This document shows positions 28,701 to 37,771 of a stretch of 64,000 nucleotides of DNA, piece by piece. The stretch is from Luidia sarsii. Its lineage: Eukaryota > Echinodermata > Asteroidea > Paxillosida > Luidiidae. Numbering within the stretch: position 1 is the first letter of the stretch; every line of letters starts with the position of its first letter. The DNA lies in assembly GCA_949987565.1 (NCBI GenBank), contig OX465121.1:2001117-2065116 (forward strand), in the 5' to 3' direction. Both the position numbers and the translations under genes were made by a program. The notes beneath the pieces were generated by a model. The model saw only the letters and a list, made by a program, of their open reading frames with translations. It ran no database searches and had not been told where the DNA came from.

Positions 28701-31376
28701 GCCCTGGCCAAAGGTAAATAGTCTTCTCCACCCATCTCCGACATAACCACCCTCATGAGGTTAGTGCTGGCCAAGAATAATTTCTCCTTTCTTGGCAAGC
28801 ACTATCTTCAAGTGCATGGCACTGCCATGGGTACGCGCATGGCTCCTTCCTTTGCATGCCTCTTCATGGGTGACCTTGAGGAACGCATGCTCAGTGAGGC
28901 TCCATGCCGTCCCTGGATTTGGTGGAGATACATAGATGACGTGTTCTTCATTTGGACTAGGGACGGTAGCAGCCTGAATGCTTTCTTTGACCACATCAAT
29001 TCCTTCCATAGGACCATCAAATTCACATGGGAGCAGTCTCTTCAACAGACCCACTTTCTGGACGTCACCGTCCGGAAAGACCTCAATACACTCACTACTG
29101 ACTTGTATTCTAAGCCCACCGACACTCATCAATATCTCCATTCCTCCAGTTGTCACCCTAGACACTGTAAGACTGGTATAGCTTACAGCCAGGCCCTCAG
29201 ATTGAGGCGTATATGTTCCAATGAGTCTGACTTTCGCCGCCATACACGTGTATTGGCCAGTAACTTGGTTGCTAGAGGCTATAGTTCTCGCCAAGTGAAG
29301 AACTCCATTGCTAAAGTCTATTCCATTCCCAGAAGTTCGGCACTAAAACAAAAGCCACCAGGTCCCAAGGACAAGCCCAAGGCTCCCTTAGTTACTTCCT
29401 ACCACCCCTCTCTTCCTCCTCTCAGGAAGATAACTAAGGAAAACCACCATATTCTCCACACTTCGGATCGTCTGGCTGAAGCCATTCCTAATTCGCCTGT
29501 TTTGGCTTTCAGGCGCCCCCGTAACCTGCGTGACTTAATTGTCCGAGCAGAGGTTCCCCCTTTGGACTCTTCACCTCCAACCAAATTTGGTACATTTAAG
29601 TGTACCTCGAAATGCATTGTTTGCAAGACACATGTCAAGGAAATAGACTCTTTCAATGGACATTCTTCTGGAACTACCCACACGACCTATGGCTCTATCA
29701 CGTGCACCACCTCAAACATCATATACCTCATCTCTTGTAGAGTTTGTAATATTCAGTATGTTGGCGAGACCAAAAACACCCTCAAAAAACGTATCTATGG
29801 CCATAGGTCTACTATCAAAACTGGTAAAATGGACACCCCTGTTGGGTATCACTTCAATCTCCCTGATCATTCGATATCAGATATGAGTGTACTGGGCATA
29901 GAATCACTTGGTCACCGTAATAATGCTGTCCGTCTTAGCCGTGAGAAAATGTGGATGAAGCGTCTTCGGACTATTCAACCACATGGTCTCAACATCCAGG
30001 AGGGTAATGACTAACATGGGTAATGGAGGGTAATGACCTTTGTTTCTCATCCGTGTCCTATTCACTCTCCCCCCTTCCTTCGTGTACATGTATCTCTTTT
30101 GTCCTTGTCACTCTGCCTTTGAGAAAGGTCCTGCTAGGATCGAAACGTCAGGCCCACTAAATTTTAGATTACAATAGCTAACTGCTCGCTGCCCACCAAT
30201 TTTAGGGAAGATTGACAAATGGCTTATATGTGTTTTAAAATCACACATTTTGATGACGTAATGATTGTGTAATGACACTTTGACCCCGGAAGTTGTTTCT
30301 AAACCATGTCCAAATAGATAGCAAAGAAAAAATGAAAAAGATCTCGCTTCGTTAGCCAAATATATTAATTTGAATGTAATGTTACAATATGAAAAGTTCA
30401 TGACTTCATTAATATTCATGAGATTTTCGGATACACCGTTTCCCTACTAAGATATAGTGCAAAGTTGAAACCAAACAAACTTGTACTCATGCTTTTAATG
30501 GAGTTTGAATTTTGCCCCTTGAAAGCGATGTCACGTGACACGTCATGGAAGTTTCAAGAAAGTTACATCATAGGACAATTTTCAGCATGGGCTCTATGCA
30601 TTGGCTTAGTATGACAAAAAATCAGTGCGTTCAATGGCAAAAGTTCTCTTTAAAAAACCCTGGCGCTTTGTGTATGGCATTTTTCCGAGAAGAAGACAAA
30701 CCTGAACAAAAACAAAAGCTTTTCCACGTCGTGGCGGAAAAGCTAAAAATATACCTTTTTCCATTGAAACAGAAAAGCTCCAAAACTTTGAAAATTGCAA
30801 TGAAAAATGTGTGATATATTCAAGGTACATATGTATCTATTTTTTGTATACAGGCTTGTCATGCATGTACAGCTGTGATGCATCTTTACAGGCATGATGA
30901 AAATGTAGTTCAGTTTGCTTCAGATTTGGACAATATGCACAAAGTAGTTCTAGAGGTAAGTTTTTGTAGAAACATTTTTGCTAAAACAAATTTTCTTTGT
31001 AAAACATGTATTTTTAACCAAAAAAATGAAAATTGACTGTAAATGTTAGCATACACATAATGTTAAGTATGTTATGTGTAGATGAATGTGTTAAGTGCAT
31101 TGTACATGTGTTTGTAATTTCATCTTTTTATTTTATTAACTTTTGAACCCTTATGTCAGTAAGCAGTTAGCAGCTGTTTGTTTGTATCACTTTTCTTTTT
31201 GACAGGCTAAAAATGAAAACGATTTACGGACGTTATCTGTTGAGCTGACAAGGTGTAACATAGATCACAAGCTATGGATTGAGCAACCTGAAGATTGTGC
31301 TACATGTATTGCTGTAAAACCATACCCAAAAAAGGATGTACAGAAACATTTTAAGAATTTCAAATTATTTAAATAA
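25621..31376 (+). CDS. PTRHD1: PTRHD1, peptidyl-tRNA hydrolase domain-containing protein (3 coding exons)
   Basis: Exons 25621-25728, 30854-30955 and 31206-31376, all phase 0, encode 126 residues. Exon 1 gives VQYILVRGDLL...WPTGAVIAQ. Exon 2 opens ACHACTAVMHLYRHDE and ends MHKVVLE. Exon 3 holds LWIEQPEDCATCIAVKPYPK and ends FKLFK before TAA. Each piece aligns in order with the small PTH2-fold protein PTRHD1 of animals, including the AQACHA turn made only by joining exons 1 and 2, the KVVLEA turn made only by joining exons 2 and 3, and the terminal LFK. Donors are CAG/GTAATG and GAG/GTAAGT; acceptors are TATACAG and TTTTTGACAG. The ATG at 25621 gives a length near the family norm (about 140 in human). 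A putative peptidyl-tRNA hydrolase; whether it is active is debated for the family. No disabling change seen. Confidence 0.93.
25783..25990. repeat. Direct 21 bp duplication flanking a CTAGTA-type microsatellite
   Basis: TAGTCCGAGTAACTTGGACCC occurs at about 25783 and again at about 25970. Between the copies lie AGTATTACTATT / AGTACTAGTACTACT simple repeats (25835-25968). Confidence 0.75.
26101..26640. repeat. ~540 bp foldback (inverted repeat) element
   Basis: The arms are about 26101-26350 and 26390-26640. GCACACACTTCCGCAGACCACTC on the left matches the reverse complement of GAGTGGTCTGCAGAAGCGTG on the right, GTTCTCGGTCAAC matches GTTGACCGAGAAC, and TTTGGTCGGGGTATTT matches AAATACCCCCGACC near the centre. 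The arms are flanked outside by a direct repeat (GCGTTGAGCCCTACGACTG at about 26045 and 26651). No ORF. It resembles a foldback/MITE-like insertion. Confidence 0.8.
27198..28721 (+). CDS. Penelope-like ORF, N-terminal region and first half of RT
   Basis: 507 codons; the nominal first codon is TTG, and in-frame ATGs occur at about 27225 and 27352, so the true start is unsettled. The middle (about 27620-27760) is helical and charged. From about 28185 come IIKPADKGSAVVIMDRQKYI, then FYLLPKIHKANNPGRPIISG and IGTIDVSSLYTNIPQEEG, the conserved RT blocks of Penelope-like elements. It stops at TAG 28719-28721, in place of a sense codon, only 33 bp before the continuation. Confidence 0.88.
   Translation: MYITLSHFLMLLYPLVVILLADLSTCVCKSVRPLVCKSAFCVCLLFFAFTNMNNPNCFFQLRKLQEKALRYTFHQDNYNFFSVSRLIPTGLQISHTPQIGKLSPNLQKKWNQILYSASIQLIKVLSEQCEITLQAVHQDIANLDSKLRSSCSESQYKDLSDEIEKGLSNLNSVLTDRRNKKIGCLVAKQRRHNRFRRSPQSTPLPPTNTVVNLSSSSLTDAEHTLLSKGLNFCPTPPKVDQVMLSQDLTEYYRRLRLTEFFFDSGSRKEEPFRVKSTWVPPKNRVPALETYVQAVSSQVSNSSHLTRKPHDNLPREERLALNTLRSRGDIIIKPADKGSAVVIMDRQKYIDEANRQLNNPQHYKCLDSNPTGKFSEQIQEVLDDMRSRDHLSKKAHRFLSPINCRTARFYLLPKIHKANNPGRPIISGNGSPTEHISLFIDSFLKPLVPQIPSYVHDTPDFLRKLESVKDQIPATAIIGTIDVSSLYTNIPQEEGIQACSSALAKGK
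28722..30014 (+). CDS. Penelope-like ORF, RT catalytic half and GIY-YIG endonuclease
   Basis: Same frame as the upstream part (first in-frame ATG 28755). Holds HGTAMGTRMAPSFACLFM, the catalytic RYIDDVFFIW (about 28927-28956) and HFLDVTVRKD, then a variable linker. The Cys pair of CTSKCIVCK precedes the GIY-YIG domain (IIYLISCRVCNIQYVGETKN, about 29719-29780, then the KKRIYGHRS Arg/His helix). The stop is at 30012-30014. All catalytic motifs look intact, so one nonsense codon is the only visible lesion in the polyprotein. Confidence 0.9.
   Translation, partial: SSPPISDITTLMRLVLAKNNFSFLGKHYLQVHGTAMGTRMAPSFACLFMGDLEERMLSEAPCRPWIWWRYIDDVFFIWTRDGSSLNAFFDHINSFHRTIKFTWEQSLQQTHFLDVTVRKDLNTLTTDLYSKPTDTHQYLHSSSCHPRHCKTGIAYSQALRLRRICSNESDFRRHTRVLASNLVARGYSSRQVKNSIAKVYSIPRSSALKQKPPGPKDKPKAPLVTSYHPSLPPLRKITKENHHILHTSDRLAEAIPNSPVLAFRRPRNLRDLIVRAEVPPLDSSPPTKFGTFKCTSKCIVCKTHVKEIDSFNGHSSGTTHTTYGSITCTTSNIIYLISCRVCNIQYVGETKNTLKKRIYGHRSTIKTGKMDTPVGYHFNLPDHSISDMSVLGIESLGHRNNAVRLSREKMWMKRLRTIQPHGLNIQEGND
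30112..30157 (+). ncRNA. Hammerhead-like hairpin downstream of the PLE ORF
   Basis: CTTTGAGAAAGGTCCTGCTA then GGATCGAAACGTCAGG: a GGTCC/GGATC stem followed by GAAACGTC, the layout of the 3' part of the hammerhead found in Penelope-like elements. The CUGAUGA box is altered (TTTGAGAA), so a catalytically active ribozyme is doubtful. The same hairpin appears at 14529-14571 (minus) and 31655-31745. Confidence 0.45.
30854..30955 (+). CDS. PTRHD1: PTRHD1 coding exon 2
   Basis: 34 codons between acceptor TATACAG (30847-30853) and donor GTAAGT (30956-30961). Open in the PTRHD1 frame, matching the family from ACHA to KVVLE. Confidence 0.92.
31206..31376 (+). CDS. PTRHD1: PTRHD1 coding exon 3 and stop
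   Basis: 56 codons plus TAA (31374-31376). Preceded by a pyrimidine tract and GACAG (31201-31205). Intron 2 is 250 bp. Contains the most conserved part of the family (HKLWIEQPED...KPYPK). Confidence 0.93.
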   Translation, partial: AKNENDLRTLSVELTRCNIDHKLWIEQPEDCATCIAVKPYPKKDVQKHFKNFKLFK

Positions 31377-31377
31377 A
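31372..31377 (+). terminator. Possible polyadenylation signal AATAAA of PTRHD1
   Basis: AATAAA overlaps the stop codon (TTTAAATAAAGATTGG). If used, the 3' UTR would be very short; other signals further downstream cannot be excluded. Confidence 0.4.
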
Positions 31378-32479
31378 GATTGGCAACAAAGGTAGTGTCT
31401 TATAAGAAGTGTAACAAGTCAGTTATACTAGTACCCAAGGAGTTACCCTTAATGCTGCCAGTGTTCCACAAAACAAGAACTTCAGAGAAGTGAGTGAGCC
31501 TGTAGATGAAATTGGTGGTCATTGTGGTGAAATCTGATTTCTCAAACCTAACATGCATACTATTTTATAACATGCTTGAAGTTTAAAGCTACAAAATAAT
31601 GTAATACAAACAAAATGATGCAAACTGCTTACTGACCAAAATCAATTGGTCAAACCTAGGAAGGCCTGACGTTTCAATCCTTGTAGGACCTTTCTCAAAA
31701 GCCCTTGCCTTTGAGAAAGGTCCTGCTAGATCAGACGTCAGGTCTTCCCAATGTTTGATGCTACAAAATATATTGTAAAGCTATGGATATAACAAAGGAA
31801 GTTCCAATCAATTTGTTTTTTAAAAGTTTGAAAATAATTTCATTTAGATTTTATTTAAAAGAAACTAGCCATGTTTCTTCTGGACATCTTTTCCCTCAAA
31901 GTTTATGATTAACTGTTTACATTATAGGTCCAATGGGAAATGGCCCAGTTAACTTTCTACTCGGTTTTCTTTCGCGGGCATTGAGGTACTTGAGGTACAT
32001 GTACTTAAGGTCATGCACATCGCCCCCATGAGCCATTACATTGCCAGCTTGGTTACTTTAAACACCATCTTGATTAAATGTTGAGGTCGAGGTTCCAAGT
32101 AGATTGTTGTGCCAACTATATGTACAGTATACCCATATTGTTCCAGTAAGTTCCATTTCATGAAATTGTTAATTGATTCACTGTTAAATGAAAGACTAGC
32201 AGGCATATATGAAGGTGCAGCACTCATTTTTCTACTGATCTTATTCTTTAAGACCCCATGAAGAAATAGAAACAAAAATCACAATGCATAAAATGTCTTA
32301 AAATAAGATACATTAATAACTACTGTATAAACCAAAAATAAAATGAACAGGCTATAACATTCATGAAATATGGGGCTCTTGTGGTCTCCCGGCTGATTAG
32401 TTGGTAATGTCTACTTTCCTAGATGACTTTTTTTTAAATAGGTCACTTAGAAACCGGCAACGGTGCATTATACTAGAAT
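31378..32479. other. Downstream of PTRHD1; no further gene seen
   Basis: Holds the palindromic hairpin at 31655-31745 and otherwise AT-rich sequence with short motif-free open frames, the longest on the minus strand at 32036-32275. Confidence 0.4.
31655..31745. repeat. Palindrome of two head-to-head PLE-type hairpins
   Basis: GGCCTGACGTTTCAATCC...AGGACCTTTCTCAAA is followed, after CAGCCC-like spacer sequence, by its near reverse complement TTTGAGAAAGGTCCT...AGACGTCAGG. Each half is a copy of the hairpin at 30112-30157. Confidence 0.7.
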
Positions 32480-33925
32480 CGGGGGAGATCATAATCCTGT
32501 GGTAGTAGCGCACCCAACCTTGGCCATCTTTTTTGCAAATTTACCTCCTACACACCATTGGTCAAGGCTCACTGGGACATTCACTTGCCCTTCAAGAATT
32601 TCAACCTGCTGTGACTTCTGACACGTAACGGTATGAAGCTTGCCGCTGTCACTGAGAGATGCAGGGTGTGACTGGTTCTTGTGCTTGAAGAATTCTTGCA
32701 AGTCACACTGTTCTGGCATGATATGAAAAGTCCGAGAATAACTGGCAGTCTTCTTTTAGGACTTTCTCCTCAGAAATTCCCTTAGTCTGCTCTTGTTTGA
32801 AGAATTAGACGGTTTTTCATTTTCCTCTAGCCCTTTCCTAAATGATAGGAACTGCTCTTTGCCTTACCGGTGATATGTAGCTACCATTTCAGCTAGAATT
32901 GGGTGTGCTATGTTCTGTGTCTAACACCATCATGTCTGCTGATTCTTCTTGGAATGGGTTACCCATCTCCTGCATCACTGCAGAGACTAATTTCACTTTT
33001 TCAAAGAAAGATTTCTGCTCATAGTCTGAGATTTCTCATGAAGCATTTCTATGATTTGTCTCTTCCTTGTCTTGACAAACACATACAGGCCTATGTAAAC
33101 TGCAAAATGTGGCTTCCGGTCCTTGGAATGCCTGTGGACGTCCGTTCCTTATATTTGGCGAAGCAGTTGTACTGTAAGAGTTGTGATATGGCCAAGTCTG
33201 ATTTAAGATGCTCCATGATGTATTTGAGACTTGATGTCTGCACCATGTTCGATCATGCATACAAATTGAAGTAATGATGGTGGCACAGCCTGTTCTAAGT
33301 CCTTGTCATGGAAATTGCTGCTGAAATCCAACTTTTGACGGAGCACTTCTGGTCTTATTATCCCAGCGACTTTTGCTAGATGGATCGCTTTACCATAATG
33401 GGATGCTTCTGATAGGATTGAACTTACATCAGTTTCAAAAGCCAGTACAACTTCTCGTCCTTGGCGATTAGCTTGCAGCTTAGGAATGTGAAAAAGCAGC
33501 TGGTCCTTGAGTCTGGTAGGATGAACATCAGGCGAGCCAACACCAAGCTGCTCCAGTCTCTGCTTGTAAAGTTTGGTCAAATCAGCAAGCTTGAAAATCG
33601 GTGGCTCTCTACTATCACTGGAATTTTTCATTTCGCAGATGTAGGTGACTAGTTTAGAGAGAAAAAAATTATATGCTTCCTTCCAGTGGTCTTGTGCTTT
33701 CTCTTGCTCCTGCACCCTTAGGTATGCCCGTTCTCGGTTATACAATGCCACCAAACAGCCAGGGTGATATTTCACTTCTTGAGCTATTACATCTCCTGCA
33801 CTTAGTTTGGCGTGATGTTTTCTGTCACAGAGTTTGGTAGATTAATTTATTCTCCTATTCACTTGCATTCCCAATTTGCCATAGCTTCTCTGAGCTCCCC
33901 TTCTTCACTTTCGCAGAAGAAGTAT
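32480..33925 (-). pseudogene. Decayed member of a multicopy invertebrate protein family (KLSAGD / KLADL / MGNPF / FFKHENQ)
   Basis: Read on the minus strand, collinear blocks appear in several frames: a FFCESEEGELREA Cys motif (about 33900), AKLSAGDVIAQEVKYHPGCLVALYNR (33800-33720), FKLADLTKLYKQRLEQLGV (33600), RLKDQLLFHIPKLQANRQGREV, SVPPSLL-like and a VYIGL segment (33120). There is then a jump to MQEMGNPFQEESADMMVLDT (about 32960) and LQEFFKHKNQSHPASLSDSGKL (32700-32640). I recognise these as the N-terminal and C-terminal blocks of a large uncharacterised protein that is multicopy in cnidarian, mollusc and amphioxus genomes. The central part is deleted and many stops and frameshifts are present. 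The function is unknown and it may be transposon-derived. The longest intact frame is 33203-33775. Confidence 0.6.
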
Positions 33926-34151
33926 TCTTGTATTTTAGCTTCTTGGACCTTTCGTGGGATCTTACTTCCACTGCCCTCATCACTTGTACCTACCTACATG
34001 ACTTGATTTGTTTTCCAGCTCATTGTAAACTTTGTCTTATTTTTTTCTCAAGGTTTCCTCTATCCCAGAACCTTTTGTCAAGTCTTGCATGGTCTAGCTT
34101 GATTGGTATTGCATTTAGTGAGTGAAACAGAGGAATATTCTTTGCCAGGTT

Positions 34152-34564
34152 CTTATAATAATAAACGCATTTATAGAGCGCCTTTTCCAGGGATGCAAAG
34201 CGCTTGGGGAGAGTGCCAATTCAAAGACGAGATCAGTGGACAACAAAACAAAGTAAAATTACAGGTTCCTATTGAACAAGTGAGTCTTAAGAAGTCTTTT
34301 GAACTGGTCAGTGGATGAAGCATTGCGGATGGAGGTTGGAAGAGCGTTCCAATGTTTAGGACCGGAGATGGAAAATGCGCGGTCCCCGGCTCTCTTGAGG
34401 GTACGAGGAACGACCAGATTGTATTGTGAACGAAGGCCTTGACGATTGGGTTTTCTGAGATCAAGAATATCCGAGATATAAGTTGGGAAAGTGTTAGACA
34501 CAGTTTTGAACATGTTCAATGCCGTCCTAAACACAATGCGCTGGTTAACTAGAAGCCAATGGAG
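34152..34564 (-). mobile_element. CR1/L2-like LINE, truncated 3' end
   Basis: The minus-strand frame ending at 34259 gives LHWLLVNQRIVFRTALNMFK, then PNRQGLRS, NLVVPRTLKRAGDRAFS, PKHWNALPTSIRNASS and FKRLLKTHLF. This is the characteristic C-terminus after the RT in CR1/L2/Jockey-group LINE ORF2 proteins. It is followed by a ~90 bp 3' UTR with GGCGCTCTATAAATGCGTT and a (TTA/TTAT)n tail (34164-34152), typical 3' truncated-copy structure with the 5' end lost near 34565. No RT domain is present. Confidence 0.88.
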
Positions 34565-35759
34565 ATCCGGGATACAACTAGGTTCTTGCACTGTACCATA
34601 CACCTACCGGGTAGTCTGATCGTTCATCCAGTGTCATAAGTCCCGTGCGCCCTGTAACGCCAACCAGATAACTAAACCCCCGTTATCCTTGGCTCTCCCG
34701 CACTGGCACGTCCTGTCCATTCTCGGGTGCGGCTGCCTAACTTATCTGGGGTTAATTTGACAGCATTTGGGATACTAGTAGGTTCTTGCGGTATGATGCC
34801 AACATAAATGTCCTACTTAGCTGACACTGAACCCCATGCTGAGTTTCACAGCAGTGATGTCACCAATGTACCTTAGTAGTGCCCGACAATCATTCCTTCA
34901 TGAATGATTGTGAGGTATCACAGGCAGAGACCTTTTGTGTGCTTCTGTACTGTGTGCTACCCTCATCTAGTTTAGCACGCAAGCCAACATGTATTACTAG
35001 GGTGTGGCCGTTGCTTGCACTAGCATCTTTTTGGAGCCATAGATGAGAGTTGGACAAGTGGTGAGGACCAGTGCCAGTAGTACATCCAATGGATGTGGCC
35101 GACTGCTGAAACATAGGTACTACGTTGTACCTACACCCCTACATTGCAAAGTCATGCAAACGTATGAAATTAATAAAATTATGGCCCACTACATTTTCTG
35201 AGTATTTTGTAACGTATTGTGTGCTCGAAAACAACGCCGAAGTGGTTTTCGCGCCTGTAACGGAACGCGAAATGAAATGTTACGAAATGAGTAACATTCC
35301 TGAGCGTGCTTGTCATGTTCCTGCAAAAGAAGTTCGTTTACAACTATGGTGTGTTCATTCAGCTGATAACCAACCATCAAGCCAAGCAAGCAGACATGTT
35401 GTGTGCTTCCTTTTATTATGGAATTTCACCTTTCAGTAATAAAATTATGAATCAAAAATCAGAAGAAAACAAATATTTTTGTTTTACAAAGTAAACCTCA
35501 AATTTCCATTATAATTATTTATTTGATTTCCTTTAGTGACTATTAAACTGATTCGGACTAAGGATTCTCTTTTACATGTTTTAAGTTGATTTCATTTTTT
35601 TTTAAATGGGAAAGAAATCTTTGACTGATGTGGGGGGCGTAAGTCAGACGGTAGCCAGATCTACAACAACTGGTTGTTTTCATCTGAAAGATCACACCCC
35701 GTGTGATCCCTAGATATATGACAGTTTATGGTTATCCAAGTTCAGTAGGCTGATCAATT
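34565..35759. other. Intergenic, with one ~200 bp direct repeat; no gene
   Basis: GGGATACAACTAGGTTCTTGC (34567) recurs as GGGATACTAGTAGGTTCTTGC (about 34769), about 200 bp apart. The remainder (34880-35750) shows short motif-free frames. Confidence 0.4.
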
Positions 35760-36100
35760 TCAATAAAAAGTGAAGGATTTTTCTTACAACAAAAAACTCT
35801 ATAAACAGAATCGTTGATCCAAATCAGTTTAGTAGTTTTAGAGGACACAGAGAAATCAGTTTTAAAGAATGAAATTTTAGTTTTTTTACCTGTTTTTTTT
35901 TCTTACTACCAATCACTTCGGTAATCAAGAAATTGAAAATAAAATCTGAGTATTTTTCTTATTTTTTTTCTCTTGAAACAATCGTTAGTTCCAATTAGTT
36001 CAGTAGTATTTAGCGGACACTGTTTATACGAAGTCGAGATTTAAGTTTAGACGAACGTACCAGGCCTGCAGAAATGAAATATAACTCAAACGAAGGTTGT
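35760..36100. repeat. Diverged satellite monomers left of the gypsy element
   Basis: CAGAATCGTTGATCCAAATC-AGTTTAGTAG, TTTTAGAGGACACAGAGAAATC, AAATCTGAGTATTTTTCTTA and CAATCGTTAGTTCCAATTAG are recognisable but strongly diverged versions of satellite monomer segments (AGAATCGTTAGTCTAATGAC, ATTTTAGAGGAAATCTGAG) from 43744 onward. The gypsy element thus lies within the edge of the satellite. Confidence 0.6.
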
Positions 36101-36153
36101 AACGTGAATAATAATGATTGATTCTATAATTTAATGGTTTTCTAAAGAAGCTT

Positions 36154-36177
36154 CACCCACAAATCCAGATCCCCACA
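36154..36177 (-). repeat. Remnant of gypsy 3' LTR (first ~24 bp)
   Basis: Plus strand CACCCACAAATCCAGATCCC plus CACA is identical to 43720-43743. The sequence to its left is unrelated to the LTR, so the remainder was deleted or the copy was truncated. Confidence 0.7.
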
Positions 36178-37127
36178 TCTTCCCTGCTTAAGTGCCATGC
36201 GCCCACGAATGGTACAAAATAATCAGTCATTATACATTTTTCAACCTCGTGACCTTAAAATTAACCCCAATATCATATACTCAATCTAGCACTTTTAAGC
36301 CTCTAATGGAAAACCACCTCAGAAATAATATCATTATACAGAGTAAATAAATTATTGAACACTAAAAGAGTAACTTGTATTCAATCCACTAAATCAATCA
36401 ATGAAGTCATAAATTCATATTAACTGACAAAACACTACAATGTCACTTATACGTCATAACACATCATTATACATCATAACAAAACAATTTGAGAATAAAA
36501 TAATAATCAACTCCATGCATCTAAACATATCTCGCAGAATGAGGTTCAAGCTTTGAAATGAATTGGAGCACACTTCGTAAAGTAGATAAACCTATCTCTC
36601 CATACAAACAACGCAACCACCACATAACTCATCATGTATCTTACACAGTGAATGATTAACATTTCTTTGAATGATTAGCCTAATTTTTCACTTGTCTCTA
36701 CCCATGGGTATTCGGTCTCTAGTAATCTCTCTGGAAATTCACAACAAACCTCACAGCTGAGAAGTTCAATGGGAACTTGCCCAGTCAAAATAATACTAAC
36801 TAGAGTACAATAACCAGCTATACATGGGATTATATCAAGTTTAACTTCAATGCAACATATGACTCACCCTAAATGCCAGTTGTTTGAGATTCAAACAGCA
36901 ATGTTGAAAAGAAGAAAAGTAAACCAAAAAGAAAACAAAGATCTCAAAACTACATTAAAATAGAAGTTACAATAGAAAATACAAAAGGAGAGGCACCAGT
37001 AACAGGTGAAGATTTCCAAAGAAATATGCATTTTAAAGTGGGGTATACCCAGGTCTCGCAACGTATTTATACGGACAAGCAGCCCCAACACTGCATATAT
37101 TCAGGGAAATCCTCCTACTAAACTAAT
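36178..37127 (-). other. Gypsy 3' non-coding region with polypurine tract
   Basis: About 950 bp between the pol stop and the LTR remnant; AT-rich, no ORF. The polypurine tract lies at its end (36178-36188). Confidence 0.55.
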
Positions 37128-37771
37128 TTAAACTGGTCCTTCTAATTTCTCCTTCAGACGTTCAGAACGTCTGAGTCCTGTATCAGATACACCACTACTT
37201 GCTGTGTGCTCAGGCACATAGGGTGTAGCACAAGGGTTCAGTCCTGAAGACTGAGAGGATGGCGCTTGAGTACAGGTGATGATCCAGTCATCTGAATCAT
37301 CCAAGTCTTGGTCCTCATAACTTAATGAAGAGGTACCAAGGGTACTCAGCGAGGATTTTGGACACAAGGGAAGGTCAATCTCCCCCCGTGGGTCCAATAT
37401 CAACCGGTTGCGGTTGATCCACTTCTCTGTATACCTCCTGTTGCAGGACGCACCGCATATAAGTCTTTCTCTTCATTACGGTTTACGACTATATACTGCT
37501 CAACACCATAATGATTTGAAAGCTTATGACGACTGGTAAAAGCACAGTTCTTAATCAGTACTCTGCTTCCCACTGGTAAAGGCTCTGCAAACGCATGCCT
37601 ATCGTAGCGCTTCTTGCTCGAATCTGCTGATCTTTTAAGTCGATCACGCACAATCGCATACGACTTCTTCAACAGCTTTGACTGGCAAGCAATCGCAACT
37701 TCATCCCAGGACAAAGGCTTACATCCAAATAAATGATCAAGTGGTATTCTTGGCTCCCTACCAAACATCAA
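37128..37771 (-). pseudogene. Gypsy pol, integrase C-terminal region in shifted frames
   Basis: Frame 37771-37400 has MFGREPRIPLDHLFG, the conserved segment downstream of the integrase core, then SSKKRYDRHAFAEPLPVGSRVLI and a KLSNHYGVEQYIVV C-terminal domain. A frameshift near 37425 leads into a frame ending at 37128 (Ser/Asp-rich tail, SDTGLRRSERLKEKLEG). The junction with the main pol ORF near 37770-37830 also shows a frameshift, with a likely loss of a dozen or so codons at the end of the integrase core. Confidence 0.85.

Larger units (their letters stand above)
27198..30170 (+). mobile_element. Penelope-like retroelement (RT + GIY-YIG), nearly intact
   Basis: A single reading frame from about 27198 to 30014, interrupted by one TAG at 28719-28721, followed by a short 3' region with a hammerhead-like hairpin. 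RT plus C-terminal GIY-YIG endonuclease defines Penelope-like elements with endonuclease. It lies in the same orientation as its host gene PTRHD1, inside intron 1. The 5' boundary and any pseudo-LTRs were not resolved: no upstream copy of the 3' hairpin is visible. Confidence 0.9.
25729..30853 (+). other. PTRHD1: PTRHD1 intron 1 (5,125 bp)
   Basis: GT-AG intron that carries a CTAGTA microsatellite, a 540 bp foldback repeat and a sense-oriented Penelope-like element. Other parts (26700-27190, 30170-30850) show no recognisable element. Confidence 0.85.

Noticed and set aside
28761..29294. Minus-strand frame of 177 codons
   Set aside because: Antisense shadow of the Penelope-like reverse transcriptase.
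32903..33274. Plus-strand frame of 123 codons with hydrophobic start
   Set aside because: It is antisense to the minus-strand pseudogene blocks and has no motif of its own.
36178..37127. A full gypsy 3' LTR in the region after pol
   Set aside because: Only 24 bp match the 5' LTR; the rest of this stretch shows no similarity to 42780-43743 and lies on the internal side of the polypurine tract.
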